This document shows, piece after piece, positions 16,816 to 24,523 of a DNA stretch of 64,000 nt (its first letter is position 1; the number at the start of each line of letters is the position of its first letter). The notes under the pieces are model-generated. The model saw only the letters and a list, made by a program, of their open reading frames with translations, was not told the DNA's origin and searched no databases. Made by a program: the position numbers and the translations under genes. The stretch comes from Symmachiella dynata (GTDB lineage Bacteria; Planctomycetota; Planctomycetia; Planctomycetales; Planctomycetaceae), in the NCBI RefSeq assembly GCF_007747995.1, contig NZ_CP036276.1, positions 5,570,001-5,634,000 on the forward strand. Direction: 5' to 3'.

Positions 16816-17586
16816 TCATCCGGCGTCTTTGTTCAGCTTGTACTTTGCCCATGGAAATGATCGCGTGTGCAATTCGAAGTAACCGTCGCGAAGTAACAGA
16901 CCAAAGTGCAGGAGGATCAACGTCAGTACGTCTCCATCGACGATAAGGCGTCGGCCAACATGATCAACCGCGAAAGCACCGCTCAAATCGGTATAGATAC
17001 CGGTCTCTTCATTGCCCTCGACATTCGCCGCCACACAACCACGATAGAAACAGGATGATTGTCGCTGGCCATCCCACACCCAACCGAAATTGCATTCTAT
17101 ATCGCCGCCCCATGTGTGACATGCATAATACGCGATAACGGATTTGGTTGTGTTGGCGAACGTTTGGAGTTGACGCAACAATCCGGTAGGCGGAGTAACG
17201 TTCTGCCACCAATCCGGTGCGTCTGCAAATACGATGTCACAATCTAAGATAGGATCGTCGGACGCGGTCAAACCATCGCCAATATTAGTCCACAATACCG
17301 CATCCGCGCCGAACCACTCAGTGCCATGATTACCGCCCGGGCCACATAATTCGCGAATCACCAACAACCCATCGACAGGAAGCATCGGCCCGCGACGGAC
17401 AGTCCGATGCAAATCAATGGGACCATCGTTGCCGAGGATAACCCCATCTACAACTCGTTCTTCGGATTCCATGTCGTGCAAGTGCGGAACATGGTAAATC
17501 GCATCGGCTAAAGAGGGAATCGAACCGAACGCCGCAATTACGTCATCGCGAGGTTGGGCGAATACATGTTGTGCATACCAAGTCAT
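16816..17586 (-). CDS. Hypothetical protein, accessory region
   Basis: 256 residues, no signal peptide or membrane segment. I do not recognise the family. The sequence is acidic and Trp/Cys-containing (APDWWQNVTPP, YYACHTWGGDIECNFGWVW, QRQSSCFYRGC), which suggests a compact soluble fold. Its position beside an orphan immunity protein in a patch bounded by a duplicated gene fragment hints at a toxin-immunity or defence-related accessory gene, but nothing in the sequence proves it. Confidence 0.6.
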   Translation of the reverse strand: MTWYAQHVFAQPRDDVIAAFGSIPSLADAIYHVPHLHDMESEERVVDGVILGNDGPIDLHRTVRRGPMLPVDGLLVIRELCGPGGNHGTEWFGADAVLWTNIGDGLTASDDPILDCDIVFADAPDWWQNVTPPTGLLRQLQTFANTTKSVIAYYACHTWGGDIECNFGWVWDGQRQSSCFYRGCVAANVEGNEETGIYTDLSGAFAVDHVGRRLIVDGDVLTLILLHFGLLLRDGYFELHTRSFPWAKYKLNKDAG

Positions 17587-17692
17587 GATTGAGCGCTGTG
17601 AGATGTTTAGCAGTATGGTTAAAGCGTCAACGTCTGATCAAACATCCGCATATTCTAATGCGATTTGACACCATTGTATGCAACCACATTTA

Positions 17693-17800
17693 CACATCAC
17701 CCAAACAACCCCACCAGCGGCTCCCCATCGGTAATCCGGTGCGGGCGTTTTTTGGGGGGCGTGGATCACGGCGTCGTTGGGGATGCTTAGTGCTGGGAAA
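17693..17800 (-). pseudogene. Duplicated 3' end of the neighbouring DUF1501 gene
   Basis: About 108 bp nearly repeat 18625-18731, the last ~100 bp of the DUF1501 gene including its stop, with a few substitutions and small length changes in the T and G runs. The copy keeps HRITDGEPLVGLFG-coding sequence in the same orientation. It is a gene fragment, not expressible by itself, and together with the intact end flanks the TPR gene as a direct repeat about 930 bp apart. Confidence 0.85.
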
Positions 17801-17821
17801 CCCTGCGGCAGGCTACAGGGT

Positions 17822-18532
17822 TCATAGAGATTGCCGTTGGAATTCAGACACAATTGCTTGAATGTCCTCGTCTGATAATTGCAGTTTCAGATCAACCGCC
17901 AACTCTCTCGCTAACTGGTCATATGGCGTGTTGCCATCGAGGATATCTCTAGATTGATCGTGGTTTTGTTTAAACAACCGGTAATGCTTGACACTGATAT
18001 TCCACATCTTATTCGCAGCAGACTTCTGCGCGATGTTGAAAATCAATTGAGCGTCTGTGTGGTATTGGAAGCCTACCACGTCCAGACCTTGGGGTTGACG
18101 ATTATTCCAGTATTCAGCACGTGATAATAAAAATGCAGCACCTTCGATGTTGTCATTGTCGATGAGCATACATGCGTATTTGTGATATGCTCCTGGATCA
18201 TCATAGGCGTAACCTACTGCCCGGTCAAAAACCTCCGTCGCTTTTTCAATTTCACCGGCGTCACTAAATTCAATCGCCCGAGTGGTCAATGCATAAGACA
18301 GGAGATATCGATTTTGTTTTGAAGGGAATTCACGAGCCAGGGCTTCCAGATAGGTCAATTCGCCTGCAAGATCGCCATGCTCTGATCGGTCCGCAGCTTT
18401 GCGAACAAGGAAATATTCCCTAAGAGGCGGATAACCAAACCACACCAACACCGTTGCGCAAACGATGAATGCAAAAGACAGACCGATTACCAAGAATAGC
18501 TTGGTCTGTAATATCCTGTTGGGAGTACGCAT
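17822..18532 (-). CDS. Membrane-anchored TPR-like protein
   Basis: 236 residues. One N-terminal transmembrane helix (LFLVIGLSFAFIVCATVLVWF, residues ~12-32; shown only to mark it) is followed by a helical-repeat region at ~40-200 with TPR spacing (ADRSEHGDLAGELTYLEALA, GEIEKATEVFDRAVGYA, NDNIEGAAFLLSRAEYW). It is presumably exposed outside the cytoplasm or in the periplasm as a scaffolding protein. It sits between the two copies of the DUF1501 gene end, so it probably arrived by insertion or duplication. Confidence 0.7.
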   Translation of the reverse strand: MRTPNRILQTKLFLVIGLSFAFIVCATVLVWFGYPPLREYFLVRKAADRSEHGDLAGELTYLEALAREFPSKQNRYLLSYALTTRAIEFSDAGEIEKATEVFDRAVGYAYDDPGAYHKYACMLIDNDNIEGAAFLLSRAEYWNNRQPQGLDVVGFQYHTDAQLIFNIAQKSAANKMWNISVKHYRLFKQNHDQSRDILDGNTPYDQLARELAVDLKLQLSDEDIQAIVSEFQRQSL

Positions 18533-18628
18533 TGATTTTCCAAGACAATCAAAAGCTTCACTTCGGTCTCGGTATCGTTATGTACAGCTTGACCTACGCC
18601 TCGACGATTCCCCATTTGAAAACCCACA

Positions 18629-20026
18629 TCACCCAAACAACCCCACCAACGGCTCCCCATCGGTAATCCGGTGCGGGCGTTTTTGGGGATCGTGGATCAC
18701 GCCGTCGTTCGGGATGCCCAGGGCGTGGTACATTGTGGCAATCATGTCTTCGGGCTTGACCGGGTCCTTGGTGACGTAGGCGGCTTGTTTGTCGGTTTCG
18801 CCGTAGATCTGCCCGCCGCGAATTCCACCGCCGGCCAGCAGCACTGATTGGCAGGCGCCCCAGTGGTCGCGGCCCATGTCCTTGTTGATTTTGGGCGTGC
18901 GTCCGAATTCGCCCAAGGCGACCACCAATGTTTCGTCCAGCAGGCCGCGTTGGTCGAGATCGTCCAACAGCGCCGAATAGGCCAAGTCGAGCGGCGGGAG
19001 GCAGTACTTTTCTTTGAGCATGGCATAGCCGCTGATCTTGCCCAGCGAGCCGGTTCCGCCGTGGTTGTCCCACACGTTGAGCACGTTGCCATCGGGGGCA
19101 ATATAAACCCAGACGACGGTCACCAACCGCACACCCGCTTCGACGAGTCGGCGGGCCAACAAGAAACTTTCGCCGTATTCGTTGCGGCCGTAGCGGTCGC
19201 GCATGCTGTCGGGTTCTTTGGTGATGTCGAAAGCACCGTGCGCCTCCGGCGAGGTGAGCATACCGAACGCCTGTTGCCGGTAATGACCGATGCCGAATTT
19301 ATCGGAGGCCAACTTGTGGCCGTGCTTTTGCATCATGCGGTCCTCTTGCTCCAACAGATTGAGCAGTCCGAACCGCGCTTGCAGACGAGTGGTCGTCAGG
19401 CCGTCGGGAAGTTCGATGCTGTGCGGCGCGGGGCCGGTCACTTCGCCGGGGGTTTTGAGTTCCATCGGATCGTAACGCGGGCCGAGGAATCCGCTGTAGG
19501 TTCCGGTGTAGGTCACACCATCGTGCCCGATCGGCCGCGGAATCGTCACGCTGCCCGGCATCACGTTGGGCGGCGCAAATTTGGAAACGACCGAAGCCAC
19601 GTTGGGAAAATCATTGCGATTGCGTTGATTGCGGGGGACGGCAAGCGTGTCGTTGATTTTCCCGGTGAGCGAATAATAGACGCCCACCTCATGCGTGTTG
19701 CTGTGATGCGTGTAGGAGCGGACGACGGCCATCTTGTCGGTGTGTTTGGCCATCAACGGCAATTGGTCGCTGAGTTGGATGCCCGGCACGACGGTCTCGA
19801 CCGGATCAAACAGACTGCGAATGCCGGCCGGTGCCTGCGGTTTGAGGTCGAACATATCCTGCTGCGGCGGTCCGCCCCACAGGTAAAGCAGAATGCACGA
19901 TTTGGCTTTTCCCCCAGAAGCCGTCTCAGCCGCAGCAGCCTGTTCGGCCTGCAACAACCCCGGCAGCGCCAGCCCGCCCAAGCCCGCTTGCCCCAACCGA
20001 ATCATCGCATCGCGCCGGTGTAGCAT
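18629..20026 (-). CDS. DUF1501 domain protein
   Basis: 465 residues with an export leader containing RR (MLHRRDAMIRLG, hydrophobic run to LLQAEQAAAA), consistent with Tat. DUF1501 covers the rest: CILLYLWGGPPQQDMFDLKP, THHSNTHEVGVYYSLTG, DGNVLNVWDNHGG, ALGEFGRTPKIN, GRDHWGACQSVLLAGGGI. The family belongs to the alkaline-phosphatase-like superfamily and is massively expanded in planctomycetes; substrate unknown. No partner cytochrome gene is adjacent, unlike the second DUF1501 gene at 32429. Its last ~100 bp are duplicated downstream at 17693. Confidence 0.9.
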   Translation of the reverse strand: MLHRRDAMIRLGQAGLGGLALPGLLQAEQAAAAETASGGKAKSCILLYLWGGPPQQDMFDLKPQAPAGIRSLFDPVETVVPGIQLSDQLPLMAKHTDKMAVVRSYTHHSNTHEVGVYYSLTGKINDTLAVPRNQRNRNDFPNVASVVSKFAPPNVMPGSVTIPRPIGHDGVTYTGTYSGFLGPRYDPMELKTPGEVTGPAPHSIELPDGLTTTRLQARFGLLNLLEQEDRMMQKHGHKLASDKFGIGHYRQQAFGMLTSPEAHGAFDITKEPDSMRDRYGRNEYGESFLLARRLVEAGVRLVTVVWVYIAPDGNVLNVWDNHGGTGSLGKISGYAMLKEKYCLPPLDLAYSALLDDLDQRGLLDETLVVALGEFGRTPKINKDMGRDHWGACQSVLLAGGGIRGGQIYGETDKQAAYVTKDPVKPEDMIATMYHALGIPNDGVIHDPQKRPHRITDGEPLVGLFG

Positions 20027-20233
20027 GGTTTTTCGCCCTGTGAGTTGCGTGAGTTAGGTGGCCGCCTGACGCGAATTCATTCTGGAAATCGCAATCCTAT
20101 GATAAACGGGTGCTGATGGGTTTGGGAAGTGGGAACCGATGATTGAAGGTAACAAGAGGCCTGCTTAACACCTTTTGCAGGAGCCGAAGTTCAAAGCGGG
20201 GCGACCAGTAATTGATTCCACTGCCCTTCCACA

Positions 20234-20623
20234 TCACGCCACAAACGGCAGATCCTCGCGCGGCTCTGCGGCGAAACGGATCACGTGGCCGTCGGGGTCT
20301 TGGATCCGCATTTCCCAGGCCCAATGGAAATTGGTCGGTTCCATCACAATGTTGGCACCGGCAGTTTGAAATTCCTCGTAGAGCGGATCGAGTGCTTTCA
20401 GGCCGATCCATAACCAAGTCCCTGGATGTCCTTGCCCCTCTTGGCTGAGATAGATGCCGAAGCCGTCCCGCTCGACATAGCCGATCAACAAGTCCTCGGT
20501 GACCCATTCCCCCCGCTCGAAGCCGAGCACGTTTTCGTAATACTCGAGGCTGGCAGCAAAGTTTTTGACGTTAAGAATCGGTGCGATATTTTCGAACAAG
20601 CCGCGATTTTTGCTGGTGGACAT
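20234..20623 (-). CDS. VOC-family (glyoxalase/bleomycin-resistance-like) protein
   Basis: 129 residues, about the size of a single vicinal-oxygen-chelate domain pair. Landmarks: IAPILNVKNFAASLEYYENVLGF, where the strand-helix opening is typical, then YVERDGFGIYLSQ, and the closing IQDPDGHVIRF with its metal-binding-type region (Glu at E115 in AAEPRE uncertain). Cytoplasmic. Members include glyoxalases, dioxygenases and antibiotic-binding proteins; the sequence does not decide which. Confidence 0.85.
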   Translation of the reverse strand: MSTSKNRGLFENIAPILNVKNFAASLEYYENVLGFERGEWVTEDLLIGYVERDGFGIYLSQEGQGHPGTWLWIGLKALDPLYEEFQTAGANIVMEPTNFHWAWEMRIQDPDGHVIRFAAEPREDLPFVA

Positions 20624-20698
20624 GGCGGGGGCCTTGTATCCGGGGATAGGGGTTTCAGCGGGTTTGACGACAACTGATCCATGCTACTCCGAAATATC

Positions 20699-21517
20699 CT
20701 ACGGCGAAACAGCAAGCCCCTCTCCGGGCATGGCCATGATGAGCTTGGTGTAGGCCATCTCAAAGCCCAAGCGGCGCGCGTTGCGTTCGGTGGCGATGCC
20801 CGGCCGGGTGTGAATCGTAACCAACGGGCAACCCAATTCCCGCGCGCGTTCTAATCGCCGGGCAATGAGCGCTGCTTGAATTCCCCGTCGCTGAAATTCG
20901 GGCAACACACTCGTTCCGAAAAGGCATGCGACCGCCGCGGTGGTCTCCATCCCCCCGCCACCCGCCGGTACGCCGTCGATCAGCGCCAGGTAATGGCTGG
21001 AGCGGGGGTGAGCGACCGTGTTGTGGGAGACTTGAAAAAAGATGTCGCTCACCGGTTCGCCAGCGGGGCGAAATCCTGAAGTGGCGACGTCGATGAAGGT
21101 GCGAGTTTGTCCTTCGTCGTGCGCATCGACAGGCACCAGTTCCAGTCCCGGCGGCCAACCATGCTCGAGCAGCGACCGCAAATCGTCATCAGCAGCGACC
21201 GTGCGGAACATCACGTTTTCAAACTCACGCAGCTCAAAGCCCCGTTTGGCCAACCCGGTGATCAAGGTTTCATCAACAAACGGGCAGACTTCAAGCCGCG
21301 GTTCCACGCCGCGCTGCACATAGAAATCGACTAGCCGGTCCAGGTCGTCATCGCTCACCGGGCCGGCCATGCCAATCCCGCACGCCTGATTCGCCCAGGA
21401 CCCCATGCCGGCAAACGCCATCCATCCCCCGGCGATATGTTCGCTCTCGCTGGCAATCTCAGCTGTCCCCTCCGCTTGCCGCGTTTCTTCGAGAATTGCG
21501 ATCTCTCGATAATTCAT
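20699..21517 (-). CDS. GNAT-family N-acetyltransferase
   Basis: 272 residues from the ATG at 21517. A longer frame exists but its extra 66 codons are translated intergenic repeats (REGEAPAEPR, ACRAPSPL), so I reject it. The GNAT fold is in the C-terminal half: YLALIDGVPAGGGGM, then the acetyl-CoA loop VLPEFQRRGIQAALI, then ERNARRLGFEMAYTKLIM. The N-terminal half is a degenerate second GNAT-like domain. Acceptor substrate unknown. 76 bp separate it from the VOC gene downstream. Confidence 0.82.
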   Translation of the reverse strand: MNYREIAILEETRQAEGTAEIASESEHIAGGWMAFAGMGSWANQACGIGMAGPVSDDDLDRLVDFYVQRGVEPRLEVCPFVDETLITGLAKRGFELREFENVMFRTVAADDDLRSLLEHGWPPGLELVPVDAHDEGQTRTFIDVATSGFRPAGEPVSDIFFQVSHNTVAHPRSSHYLALIDGVPAGGGGMETTAAVACLFGTSVLPEFQRRGIQAALIARRLERARELGCPLVTIHTRPGIATERNARRLGFEMAYTKLIMAMPGEGLAVSP

Positions 21518-21600
21518 TTTTGCTGCCTTAGCATTCGATGTCGCGTGCCGAACAGATTTCAGAGGCGCGGCCTTAAAAAAAGGTTCGCGCCTAACCTGCA

Positions 21601-21715
21601 AAAGGGGGCTTGGCGCGCGGCAGGCGGGAGCCTGCCCTACCAGTTTTGTGCGAGGCTTTTTTATAGCGCGCGGCTCAGCAGGAGCTTCGCCCTCCCGGGA
21701 TGCGGGGATTGGCAT
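21601..21715. repeat. Planctomycete intergenic hairpins (GGCAGGC-GGGA-GCCTGCC and related)
   Basis: 21619-21636 forms a 7-bp stem with a GGGA loop followed by CCTAC; the same unit recurs twice at 62893-62910 and 62943-62960. A second palindrome-like segment at ~21672-21700 (CAGCAGGAGCTTCGCCCTCC) gives the REGEAPAEPR peptide when translated, seen repeatedly in planctomycete genomes. Non-coding. Confidence 0.75.
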
Positions 21716-21729
21716 GCAGTGAGACGTTG

Positions 21730-22989
21730 TCAGTCGGTCAGGCGGACGCAGAGGATTTCATTGTCGTTGCGGACATACACGTGCTGGCCGGCAAAGGCGG
21801 GATGTGCCCAGGTGCGGTCAATGATGTTGGTGCGCGACTGTTCGTCGTAACCCTCGGGCGTCAGCCGCGACAGAATCAGATCTCCTTCGGCATTGAGGAT
21901 GATCACACGATTCGTGTCTCCCAGCCAGACCAGATTGGCTTGCGGATTGCGGCCGCGCGGGGTCATGCGGTGCTTGTCGTCCGTCCACATTTTTTCGCAT
22001 TCGCGAAACTGAAAACAGACCAGCCCACGGTTTTTGTCCAAGCTGTAGAGATATCCGTCACGATACAGCGGCTGGCACATCAACCCGCGCAAATGACGGT
22101 TTTCCTCCCACAGCAACTTGGCTTCGTCAGGCTTATCGCCCAACTCGATGGCCTTGGCGCCGTGCCAGTAACCGGTCACGAAGACGATGCCATCGCGAAA
22201 AATAGGTGTCGCGATCGAGACATCGTACTGGACTTCGTAGGGAATCGACCACTGAATCGTTCCGTCCGCCGGTTTTAGTCCCAGGATATGTCGCGGAGAC
22301 CAACAGACGAGTTGCTCATTTCCGTTGTGCGAAATGATAATCGGCGTGCCATACCCGGCTGGATCGTCGCTGCTGCGCCAGACTTCCGCCCCGGTTATTC
22401 GATCCAAGGCGACATAACAACCGCCGTTGGCACCGGGATGCACGATGACGAGATTTTTCCAAATCACCGGTGAGCCGGACAGTCCCCATTCGGGAACGGT
22501 GGCATCGTCGTTGCCTAAAAAGTCGTGCGACCAAATTACGGTCCCGTCATCGGCGTCGAAACAATGCGTATGCCCCAGTGTGCCGAAGGTGTAGACACGG
22601 TTTTCGAAGACTGTGGGTGTTGCCCGCGGGCCGTTGCCGTATTCGAGTTTTCCGTAATCGGCGGCGTAGATGTGTTCCCACATTTTTTCGCCCGTGGTGC
22701 AATTCAAACACAACACGCGTTCAACCTGCTCAGGCTCGGTGGGCCGATCCATGACATACAGACGGTCCCCCACGACGGAGATCCCGCCATACCCGCCGCC
22801 GATCGGCTGTTTCCAGACTTGTTGCAGACCAGTCTCGGGCCAGCGCTCGGGAAGCTCTGGCGCTTGCCAAGTCCCATCGCCCTGCGGCCCCCGCCAGCGC
22901 GGCCAGTCTTCCGCCTGCGCAGCGAGTAGGCCCCAGCCCATCATTAGCGCGGCGGCAATTGCGAGTTGCTTGAAGAATTTGACGGACAT
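21730..22989 (-). CDS. Secreted PQQ-like beta-propeller repeat protein
   Basis: 419 residues: signal peptide (AIAAALMMGWGLLAA, cleavage near AQAED), then a propeller whose blades repeat 'vWkq', 'G.lYvmDr..G' and 'W' patterns (DWPRWRGPQGDGTW, GDRLYVMDRP, ENRVYTFGTLGHTHCFD, DGIVFVTGYWHGAK). PQQ-binding-like propellers of this type in planctomycetes usually lack proof of cofactor. The start lies six bases past the stop of the Gfo/Idh/MocA gene, with GAGG between, so the two are co-translated and may act on the same periplasmic sugar or be its sensor. Confidence 0.88.
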   Translation of the reverse strand: MSVKFFKQLAIAAALMMGWGLLAAQAEDWPRWRGPQGDGTWQAPELPERWPETGLQQVWKQPIGGGYGGISVVGDRLYVMDRPTEPEQVERVLCLNCTTGEKMWEHIYAADYGKLEYGNGPRATPTVFENRVYTFGTLGHTHCFDADDGTVIWSHDFLGNDDATVPEWGLSGSPVIWKNLVIVHPGANGGCYVALDRITGAEVWRSSDDPAGYGTPIIISHNGNEQLVCWSPRHILGLKPADGTIQWSIPYEVQYDVSIATPIFRDGIVFVTGYWHGAKAIELGDKPDEAKLLWEENRHLRGLMCQPLYRDGYLYSLDKNRGLVCFQFRECEKMWTDDKHRMTPRGRNPQANLVWLGDTNRVIILNAEGDLILSRLTPEGYDEQSRTNIIDRTWAHPAFAGQHVYVRNDNEILCVRLTD

Positions 22990-22994
22990 CGACC

Positions 22995-24323
22995 TCAGAC
23001 CCCTGCCGGAATGGCCCAGTGGCCGCCGTCGCGATAGGTGCGCGATAACATCGCCTGCGCTTCGGCATCGCCCACGACTTTTTCGGCAGCGGGATCAAAA
23101 TTGACTGTCCGCTGCAAACGGTTGGCGATGGTGGCCAAATGACACAAGGCGGCGGAGCGAAAGCCGATTTCGATATCCGCATTAGGTCGCCGCGATGTCT
23201 TGATCGCATCCACAAAATCTTGTTGGTGGTTTGAGATCTTTAGCGGCACCGGATTTTTTGCGACCGGTTTGTCAATGCGGCGATTCCGTTCGTCCCAGAC
23301 CAACAGCTTGCCCCGTTTGCTGAGCAACATTTGTCCTGCCGTGCCATAGAATTCCGCGCCGCTGTCGGCGTTGTAGGGATAGTTCTTGTCCCACAATCGC
23401 ATTTCGAAAGTCAATTGTCGGCGACTGCCGATCGAACCGTCCCCTTCGTACTCGAACAGCGCGGTTTGCGTATCGGGATACTGTTGGTCGTCATCGAAAT
23501 ACGATTTACCTCCCAACGACACCACACGGGAGGGATGCGTATCGACGCCCAGTCCCCAGACTGCATAATCGAGATCATGCACGCCATCGTTCCCCATATC
23601 CCCCGTGCCGAAATCGTACCACCAATGCCAGTTGTAATGGCTGCGGTTTTCCTGGAACGGAACCATCGCTGCGGGGCCGATCCAAGTCTCGTAATCAAGA
23701 CCAGCCGGCGGCTCGCTCGGTTGGGCGTGACCGATATTCGAGCGACGTTGTACGTTCCACGCCTTGGCGGCCAGGATATCGCCGATCATCCCTTCGCGGA
23801 GCATCTGAATGGCGGTGGCTGTGAAGGGATTGCTGCGTTGTTGTGTGCCGTGTTGTACGACACGATCGTTACGCCGCGCAGCTTCGACCAACAGTTGCCC
23901 TTCGCGAAAATTATGCGCACAAGGCTTTTCGACATAGACGTGCTTGCCGGCGTCGCAGGCCAGAATCGAAGCGGGTGCGTGCCAATGGTCGGGAGTGGCG
24001 ACGATGACGGCATCGACCGACTTGTCATCGAGAATCTTGCGCAAATCCCCGACGGCGTGTTCGCTTTTTACACCGAACTGTGCGGCTGCTTTGTTTCGCC
24101 GTTGTTCGTCTGGATCGCACACATAGGCGATTTCGACTCCGGGCTGACCGGTAAAACCTTGCGCGACGCCTGGCCCGCGTCCGCCGCAACCGATCAAACC
24201 GACGACGAGTTTATCATTAACCCCTTTGGCCAAAACCGCAGGCGCGCCGGCCAGTACTGCGGTTGCAGTCGCAGAGGCTGCGGAAGCGGTCTTTAGAAAG
24301 TTGCGACGATCGGTATCGGCCAT
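22995..24323 (-). CDS. Gfo/Idh/MocA family oxidoreductase, Tat-exported
   Basis: 442 residues. Twin-arginine leader (RRNFLKTASAASATATAVLAG), then a Rossmann domain with VGLIGCGGRGPG (GxGGxG) and the catalytic lysine motif VYVEKPCAHN at ~135. The C-terminal half is the family's alpha/beta substrate domain (NWHWWYDFGTGDMGNDGVHDLDY landmarks: WYDFGTGDMGNDG, HDLDYAVWGLG). Such exported enzymes oxidise sugars or inositols with tightly bound NAD(P). First gene of the operon with the beta-propeller gene. Ribosome site AGGA precedes the ATG. Confidence 0.9.
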   Translation of the reverse strand: MADTDRRNFLKTASAASATATAVLAGAPAVLAKGVNDKLVVGLIGCGGRGPGVAQGFTGQPGVEIAYVCDPDEQRRNKAAAQFGVKSEHAVGDLRKILDDKSVDAVIVATPDHWHAPASILACDAGKHVYVEKPCAHNFREGQLLVEAARRNDRVVQHGTQQRSNPFTATAIQMLREGMIGDILAAKAWNVQRRSNIGHAQPSEPPAGLDYETWIGPAAMVPFQENRSHYNWHWWYDFGTGDMGNDGVHDLDYAVWGLGVDTHPSRVVSLGGKSYFDDDQQYPDTQTALFEYEGDGSIGSRRQLTFEMRLWDKNYPYNADSGAEFYGTAGQMLLSKRGKLLVWDERNRRIDKPVAKNPVPLKISNHQQDFVDAIKTSRRPNADIEIGFRSAALCHLATIANRLQRTVNFDPAAEKVVGDAEAQAMLSRTYRDGGHWAIPAGV

Positions 24324-24523
24324 GCTTCAGGTCCTGCAAAAAGGTGAGATGTCACGAATTGCAATTCACGATCAGCTACGCACAACATACGCCCGGCTGT
24401 GTCCAATGAACCACTTTGCAGGATACCGTTGCCGCGATCCGCATTCAACCGGGACCAGCGCACCGCGAATGAGTACGCGACGCGCTGCCGGTTTCCAGGG
24501 ATCTGTGGAATCAACTCTTTCGC

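Noticed and set aside
18848-20023. 391-codon open frame on the plus strand
   Set aside because: It lies antisense to the DUF1501 gene over its whole length and its translation is Val/Gly/Arg-rich without any domain; the minus-strand frame has clear family motifs.
21518-21715. 66-residue N-terminal extension of the GNAT protein
   Set aside because: The extension is translated intergenic hairpins (REGEAPAEPR type) and has no ribosome site; the ATG at 21517 fits the family.
23331-24296. 321-codon plus-strand frame
   Set aside because: Antisense shadow of the Gfo/Idh/MocA gene; no ribosome site and no recognisable fold.
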